The notes under the pieces: model-generated
Database searches by the model: none
Seen by the model: only the letters and a program-made list of their open reading frames with translations
Told to the model about the DNA's origin: nothing
In this document: positions 5,721-6,545 of the stretch, piece after piece
How the letters are laid out: each line of letters starts with the position of its first letter
Numbering within the stretch: position 1 is the first letter of the stretch
Assembly: GCA_031259035.1 (NCBI GenBank)
Contig: JAIRLZ010000184.1
Coordinates: 1 to 6,545, forward strand
DNA length: 6,545 nt
Direction: 5' to 3'
Source of the DNA: Treponema sp.
GTDB lineage: Bacteria; Spirochaetota; Spirochaetia; Treponematales; Breznakiellaceae
Translations under genes and position numbers: made by a program

Positions 5721-6104
5721 CTATTCACGGATAATGGTTACTCCGCTGTCAAACGCCCCATCCTCGATTTCGGTAACGCTTGAAGGTATGGTGACGCTGG
5801 TCAACTGGTTCTCGTAAAACGCCCCCTGCCCGATTTCGGTAACGCTTGAAGGTATGGTTACGCCGGTCAACTCTTTGAGGGCAAACGCCCATTGAAGAAT
5901 ACGGACCACCTTTTTCCCCTGTATGTTTGAAGGGATAACCGGCGTCGGGCTGTTTCCCTTGTACTCCTCGATGTAGGCCAAATCCCCTTCGGTTGCCACC
6001 TTAAAATCCTCGGGCGGGTTGGCTTTTTTGCCCTCGCAGGAGTCCGCCTGCGCCGCAGCCAAAAGTACGGCAATGCCGTAACACATTATTTGTTTCTTTT
6101 TCAT
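5721..6104 (-). CDS. Short exported BspA-like leucine-rich repeat protein
   Basis: A 127-residue protein. The start at 6104 is chosen because AGGAG (6111-6115) lies 6 bases upstream and the protein then opens with a signal sequence, MKKKQIMCYGIAVLLAAAQA. ADSC with Cys23 could be a relaxed spirochetal lipobox, giving a lipoprotein; cleavage after AQA by signal peptidase I is the alternative. Residues 53-78 carry a partial repeat-like segment (VIPSNIQGKKVVRI...AF). Two 22-residue BspA/Treponema pallidum-type LRRs follow, each with VTIPSSVTEI and GAF (82-96 and 104-118). Larger BspA proteins have many repeats and serve in adhesion or surface binding; two repeats is unusually few. The last unit ends at GVTIIRE, so the C-terminus may be shortened. 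It overlaps the upstream small gene by 4 bases (ATGA), so the two are probably translated together. Confidence 0.8.
   Translation of the reverse strand: MKKKQIMCYGIAVLLAAAQADSCEGKKANPPEDFKVATEGDLAYIEEYKGNSPTPVIPSNIQGKKVVRILQWAFALKELTGVTIPSSVTEIGQGAFYENQLTSVTIPSSVTEIEDGAFDSGVTIIRE
5765..5858 (-). repeat. Internal 66-bp-period repeat of the LRR gene
   Basis: A 28-base stretch is identical at 5765-5792 and 5831-5858, a 66-base (22-residue) period encoding the IPSSVTEI part of each LRR. Identity at synonymous sites points to recent duplication or gene conversion of repeat units. Confidence 0.85.
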
Positions 6105-6232
6105 AGCAAACTCCTTTTGTTTGTTCCCGGATTCAACCGGCTGCCACCGCTTCCACCGCCGCCGCCGGCAAACATGATTCCGAATGCCGGAAGCGCCGCG
6201 CATATACTCGTTAAAACATTTTTTTTTGCCAT
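6101..6232 (-). CDS. 43-residue small ORF, lipoprotein-signal-like, upstream of LRR gene
   Basis: Reading leftward from ATG at 6232, the frame starts MAKKNVLTSICAALPAFGIM, continues FAGGGGGSGGSRLNPGTNKR and ends SLL. AAGGAG (6239-6244) lies 6 bases upstream, a better initiation site than many real genes have. The N-terminus has a basic start and a hydrophobic core ending FAG, like a spirochetal lipoprotein signal, but the next codon is GGC (Gly), where the lipobox Cys (TGC or TGT) would be expected. A Gly/Ser-rich linker and a tail made from the next gene's ribosome binding region follow. Its TGA overlaps the LRR ATG. It may be a remnant of a larger lipoprotein gene or a leader ORF that couples translation of the LRR gene. 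Not certain to encode a functional protein. Confidence 0.5.
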   Translation of the reverse strand: MAKKNVLTSICAALPAFGIMFAGGGGGSGGSRLNPGTNKRSLL

Positions 6233-6244
6233 TTTTGTCTCCTT

Positions 6245-6433
6245 ATTGTAGCTTAAAATTTCCGTTATGCGTCCGTGTTAAGATTTGGTTTACGGCGCGG
6301 ACGCCGCTTGGTTGAACATGCGTTAGGAACTGTTCAGAAATAACATGACCGTTTGACCGCGCTTTTGAAGCGAATTCATGGCGCCTTGTTTTGAAGAAAT
6401 ATGCAAGGGCTTTCTTAAAAAATTTGATTCGCA
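6245..6433. other. Gene-free stretch, nothing recognised
   Basis: About 190 bases upstream of the small ORF with no credible gene on either strand. Two minor hairpins are visible: CGGCG (6293-6297) with CGCCG (6302-6306), and CGCTT with AAGCG around 6359-6371. The promoter for the minus-strand pair should lie here, but I see no convincing -35/-10 pair. Confidence 0.5.
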
Positions 6434-6507
6434 GTGGGGTCTAATACCCCGCCCCTTGGGGCGGTTAGCATTATAGCAACGCCAACAAAAATGGTAGTAG
6501 ACCCCAC
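6434..6507. mobile_element. 74-bp element with 10-bp terminal inverted repeats (MITE-like)
   Basis: GTGGGGTCTA (6434-6443) and TAGACCCCAC (6498-6507) are perfect inverted repeats. Inside, CCGCCCC (6449-6455) pairs with GGGGCGG (6458-6464), flanked by CTAA/TTAG that can extend the stem. It has no coding capacity. No target duplication is obvious at the borders. The inner hairpin shares the AATAYCCCRCCCCTTGGGGC core with the IS200-like end at 2861-2890 (minus strand), so it could be a non-autonomous derivative of an IS200/IS605-type element or a different miniature element. Confidence 0.55.
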
Positions 6508-6545
6508 AGTTAAATAATTTCCTTACAGAACGAACCTCGTAAATA

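Noticed and set aside
6105..6203. N-terminal extension of the LRR protein from ATG 6203
   Set aside because: It would bury the signal peptide 33 residues inside the protein; the start at 6104 has AGGAG at proper spacing and gives an N-terminal signal sequence.
6470..6475. Perfect TATAAT on the minus strand inside the 74-bp element
   Set aside because: No reasonable -35 hexamer lies 16-18 bases upstream, and it is over 230 bases from the next gene start, so it is not called as a promoter.

Overview
The window looks like part of a host-associated spirochete chromosome, most plausibly a gut Treponema relative. This rests on the BspA-type leucine-rich repeat (LRR) protein with the motif TIPSSVTEIG, the dispersed TTCCAAAAC...GTTTTGGAA hairpins, strong AGGAG ribosome binding sites and mid-GC genes. 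I recall these traits from termite-gut treponemes; no database search was made, so the assignment is a moderate-confidence inference.

Left third (1-2343): after a short hairpin repeat, four closely packed plus-strand genes form a likely operon. Three are small vicinal oxygen chelate (VOC, glyoxalase-fold) proteins. The fourth is a xylose-isomerase-like TIM-barrel protein of the sugar phosphate isomerase/epimerase type. Genes 1 and 3 are paralogues with a methylmalonyl-CoA-epimerase-like pattern; gene 2 is a more typical glyoxalase I-like protein. All four appear to be metal enzymes that could act in sequence on one small carbonyl or sugar compound, but the substrate cannot be read from the sequence.

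Middle (2344-3165): about 820 bases without a credible intact gene. It holds a GC-rich block with at least five hairpins (2364-2574), which is a structured RNA candidate. It also holds a short degenerate CRCGRAT repeat, a second copy of the dispersed hairpin, and the first 11 codons of what looks like an IS200/IS605 tnpA on the minus strand behind a transposon-end-like hairpin. A series of further hairpins, one with an 18-bp stem, leads up to the helicase promoter region. I read this as a site of repeated insertion and decay.

Right half (3166-5508): a full-length MrfA/YprA-type DEAH-box DNA helicase with a C-terminal DUF1998 zinc-binding module, probably a DNA repair gene transcribed alone. 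A GC-rich hairpin and a third copy of the dispersed repeat follow it.

Right end (5719-6545): a convergent minus-strand pair. A 43-codon small ORF with a lipoprotein-like signal but no lipobox cysteine overlaps, by ATGA, a 127-residue exported protein with two LRRs. Beyond it, about 190 bases with nothing recognisable lead to a 74-bp element with perfect 10-bp terminal inverted repeats. Its core hairpin resembles the one beside the tnpA remnant.
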